Shown here: piece after piece, positions 62,519 to 64,000 of the stretch
How positions within the stretch are numbered: the stretch's first letter is position 1
Layout of the letters: each line of letters opens with the position of its first letter
Assembly: GCF_034676725.1 (NCBI RefSeq)
Contig: NZ_JAUCBR010000004.1
Coordinates: 3,066,001-3,130,000 of the forward strand
Source of the DNA: Denitromonas sp.
GTDB taxonomy: Bacteria > Pseudomonadota > Gammaproteobacteria > Burkholderiales > Rhodocyclaceae
DNA length: 64,000 bases
Direction: 5' to 3'
Program-made: the position numbers and the translations under genes
Notes under the pieces: model-generated
Seen by the model: the letters and a program-made list of their open reading frames with translations, nothing else
Database searches by the model: none
What the model was told of the DNA's origin: nothing

Positions 62519-63193
62519 TCAGGCGGCGGCGTGCTGGCGCGCTTCGGCCAGGCCGAGCAGGGCGTGAATGGCTGCCACCACCAAGGTCGAGCCGCCCTTG
62601 CGGCCGCGGATGACGATCCACGGCACCTCGGTCAGTTCGGCCATCAAGTCCTTGGATTCGGCCGCCGAGACGAAGCCGACCGGCATGCCGACCACCAGCG
62701 CCGGCCGGGCGCCTTCGTCGCGGATCAGGCGCACGACTTCGATCAGCGCGGTGGGCGCGTTGCCGATGCCGACGATGGCGCCGTCGAGCAGGCCGAGCCG
62801 GTGCGCCTTGCGCATGGCCTGCACGGCGCGGGTGGTGTCCTGCGCTTTTGCCAAGGCAATCACGTCTTCATCGGAGATGAACTGGTGGGTGTCGAGGCCG
62901 AAGTGCGCCAGCCGGCTGGCCGACAGGCCGACACAGATCATCTCCACGTCGGCGACGATGCGGCTGGCACCGCCGAGGATGGCGGCCAGCGCGGCGTCGG
63001 TGGCCTGGGGGTGGAAGTCGGTCAGGCCGTTGAAGTCGAAATCGGCGTTGGCGTGGATCATGCGCCGCACCACCGGCCACTGGTCGGCGCGGTAGGCGTG
63101 GGGGCCGACCTCGGCGTCGATGATCGAGAACGAGTCGTGCTCGATGGCGCGGCCGGCGGCGGTGAGCTGTTCGGTAACGGTGTTGGCGGTCAT
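62519..63193 (-). CDS. cobH: Precorrin-8X / cobalt-precorrin-8 methylmutase
   Basis: Methylmutase of 224 residues (CobH/CbiC) moving a methyl group from C11 to C12. Blocks include HDSFSIIDAEVGPHAYRADQ, then FDFNGLTDFHPQATDAALAA and LVVGMPVGFVSAAESKDLM. ATG at 63193 lies four bases after the cbiX stop; an upstream in-frame start would run into cbiX. Seven bases separate it from cbiD. Confidence 0.92.
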   Translation of the reverse strand: MTANTVTEQLTAAGRAIEHDSFSIIDAEVGPHAYRADQWPVVRRMIHANADFDFNGLTDFHPQATDAALAAILGGASRIVADVEMICVGLSASRLAHFGLDTHQFISDEDVIALAKAQDTTRAVQAMRKAHRLGLLDGAIVGIGNAPTALIEVVRLIRDEGARPALVVGMPVGFVSAAESKDLMAELTEVPWIVIRGRKGGSTLVVAAIHALLGLAEARQHAAA

Positions 63194-63197
63194 GGGC

Positions 63198-64000
63198 TCA
63201 GGCGTGTGTGTGGTGGTGATGGTCGTGACCATGGCCGGTGTGGGTATGGCTGTGGTCGTGCAGATGCTCGGCTTCGGCGGCGAGGCGGTATTTGCAGCCG
63301 TCGCATTCGAGCAGGCCGCCTTCGGTGGCCCCGGCGCCGAGGGCGCGGGCGTCGACCAGGTCGAACACGCCGGCGTCGAAGCCGAAGGCGCCGCCGAGCG
63401 CGAAGGCGATGTCGGGGTATTGCTGGCGCAGGCGGATGAGCTGCGCGTTGATGCGGTCCATCAACACGCCGCTGAACAGATACACCGGCACGACGGCGAT
63501 CTGCGACATGCCCAGGCGCACCTGGCGCTGCACCACCGATTCGAGGCGCGGCCAGGTGATGCTGGTGAAGGCGAGGTCGACCAGATCGTGGTCGCTGTCC
63601 TCAAACAACCAGCGCGCCAGCTTGGCCAGCTCGCCGTTGGCGCCGGCGTCGGATGAGCCGCGGCCGAGCAGAATGACGCCGGTGGTGCGCGGATCGGGGT
63701 GGTGCAGTTCGGCCATCAGGCGGTCGAGCTGGCTGGCGAGCACGCCGAGGATCTCGCGGCCCATGCCGAGGTGGCGGGCGCAGGCGAAATGCACGCCCCG
63801 GTGGCGCTGGCGGGCGCGTTCGATGGCGGCGGGCAGCTCCATCTTCACATGGCCGGCGGCGTTGAGGATGAAGGGCAGGGTGATGACGCGGCGGGCATTG
63901 TGCGCGGCGCGGTCGAGACCGGCGTCGAGCAGCACATCGGCGTACTCGATGAAGCACACTTCGATGCGCCAGCCGGGCCGGCGGGCGCGCCATTGCGCGG
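63198..64000 (-). CDS. cbiX: Sirohydrochlorin cobaltochelatase CbiX with His-rich tail (5' end beyond window)
   Basis: Cobalt-inserting chelatase, open to the window edge; reading back from 63959 gives WRARRPGWRIEVCFIEYADV, the expected early region of a CbiX domain, so only the first few dozen residues are missing. Two CbiX half-domains follow, with RVITLPFILNAAGHVKMELP and GVILLGRGSSDAGANGEL. The C-terminus has GLLECDGCKYRL, then a tail with eleven His among its last 20 residues (HSHTHTGHGHDHHHHTHA), a likely metal store. It is the most upstream operon gene visible. Confidence 0.9.
   Translation of the reverse strand, partial: AQWRARRPGWRIEVCFIEYADVLLDAGLDRAAHNARRVITLPFILNAAGHVKMELPAAIERARQRHRGVHFACARHLGMGREILGVLASQLDRLMAELHHPDPRTTGVILLGRGSSDAGANGELAKLARWLFEDSDHDLVDLAFTSITWPRLESVVQRQVRLGMSQIAVVPVYLFSGVLMDRINAQLIRLRQQYPDIAFALGGAFGFDAGVFDLVDARALGAGATEGGLLECDGCKYRLAAEAEHLHDHSHTHTGHGHDHHHHTHA

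Overview
The window is a dense, GC-rich bacterial chromosome segment with no phage, insertion sequence, CRISPR array, tRNA or rRNA that I could see. The gene set suggests a betaproteobacterium of the Rhodocyclales type (Azoarcus/Thauera/Aromatoleum relatives). The pointers are CoA-dependent catabolism of organic or aromatic acids, HAAT-type ABC uptake, an ETF/ETF-quinone oxidoreductase branch, and a cobalt-early cobalamin operon. The taxonomic guess rests on gene content only.

Region 1 (1-12214, + strand): the end of dinB, then an AraC-type regulator and a cluster that matches the molybdenum-dependent 2-furoate pathway, hmfABCDE. It encodes a three-subunit xanthine-dehydrogenase-family acyl-CoA hydroxylase whose large subunit carries a fused CoxG/SRPBCC domain, an acyl-CoA synthetase and a crotonase-family hydrolase. 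It continues with a hot-dog thioesterase, a BenE-family importer and an XdhC-type molybdenum-cofactor chaperone. Uptake, activation, ring hydroxylation, thioester cleavage to 2-oxoglutarate and cofactor insertion would sit in one transcription direction.

Region 2 (12251-32564): two divergent transcription units share an IclR-type control region at 18841-19158. Leftward runs a beta-oxidation set: enoyl-CoA hydratase, 3-hydroxyacyl-CoA dehydrogenase, thiolase, CaiB-type CoA transferase, PaaG-like isomerase and a flavin NMO-like enzyme. Rightward run IclR, acyl-CoA dehydrogenase, acyl-CoA synthetase, a five-component branched-chain/aromatic-acid ABC importer, a thioesterase, EtfBA, an MFS exporter and ETF-quinone oxidoreductase. 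Together they form a self-contained import, activation, beta-oxidation and electron-delivery module; the substrate is not identified.

Region 3 (32549-43704): envelope functions. A membrane protein and an M1-like exported peptidase lie on the - strand. Divergent from them is an operon for a ChaN-PDZ protein, a LolD-like ATPase, a large FtsX-like permease and a secreted AttH-like protein. An RlmN-like radical SAM methyltransferase, a small membrane protein, a lipoprotein and an exported MsrA follow.

Region 4 (43944-56790): mixed housekeeping and accessory genes. They include a chemoreceptor gene broken by a one-base frameshift, a PduO adenosyltransferase, alaS, a threonine aldolase, a NUDIX hydrolase, a YdcO/YdcN-like transporter-regulator pair with a striking pair of inverted operators, a DUF1326-DUF2182 pair and several small proteins.

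Region 5 (56800-64000, - strand): a tightly overlapping cobalamin operon. In transcription order it reads cbiX (cut by the window edge), cobH/cbiC, cbiD, cobL (cbiET), cobI, split cbiG (N then C), cobJ and a 2Fe-2S ferredoxin.
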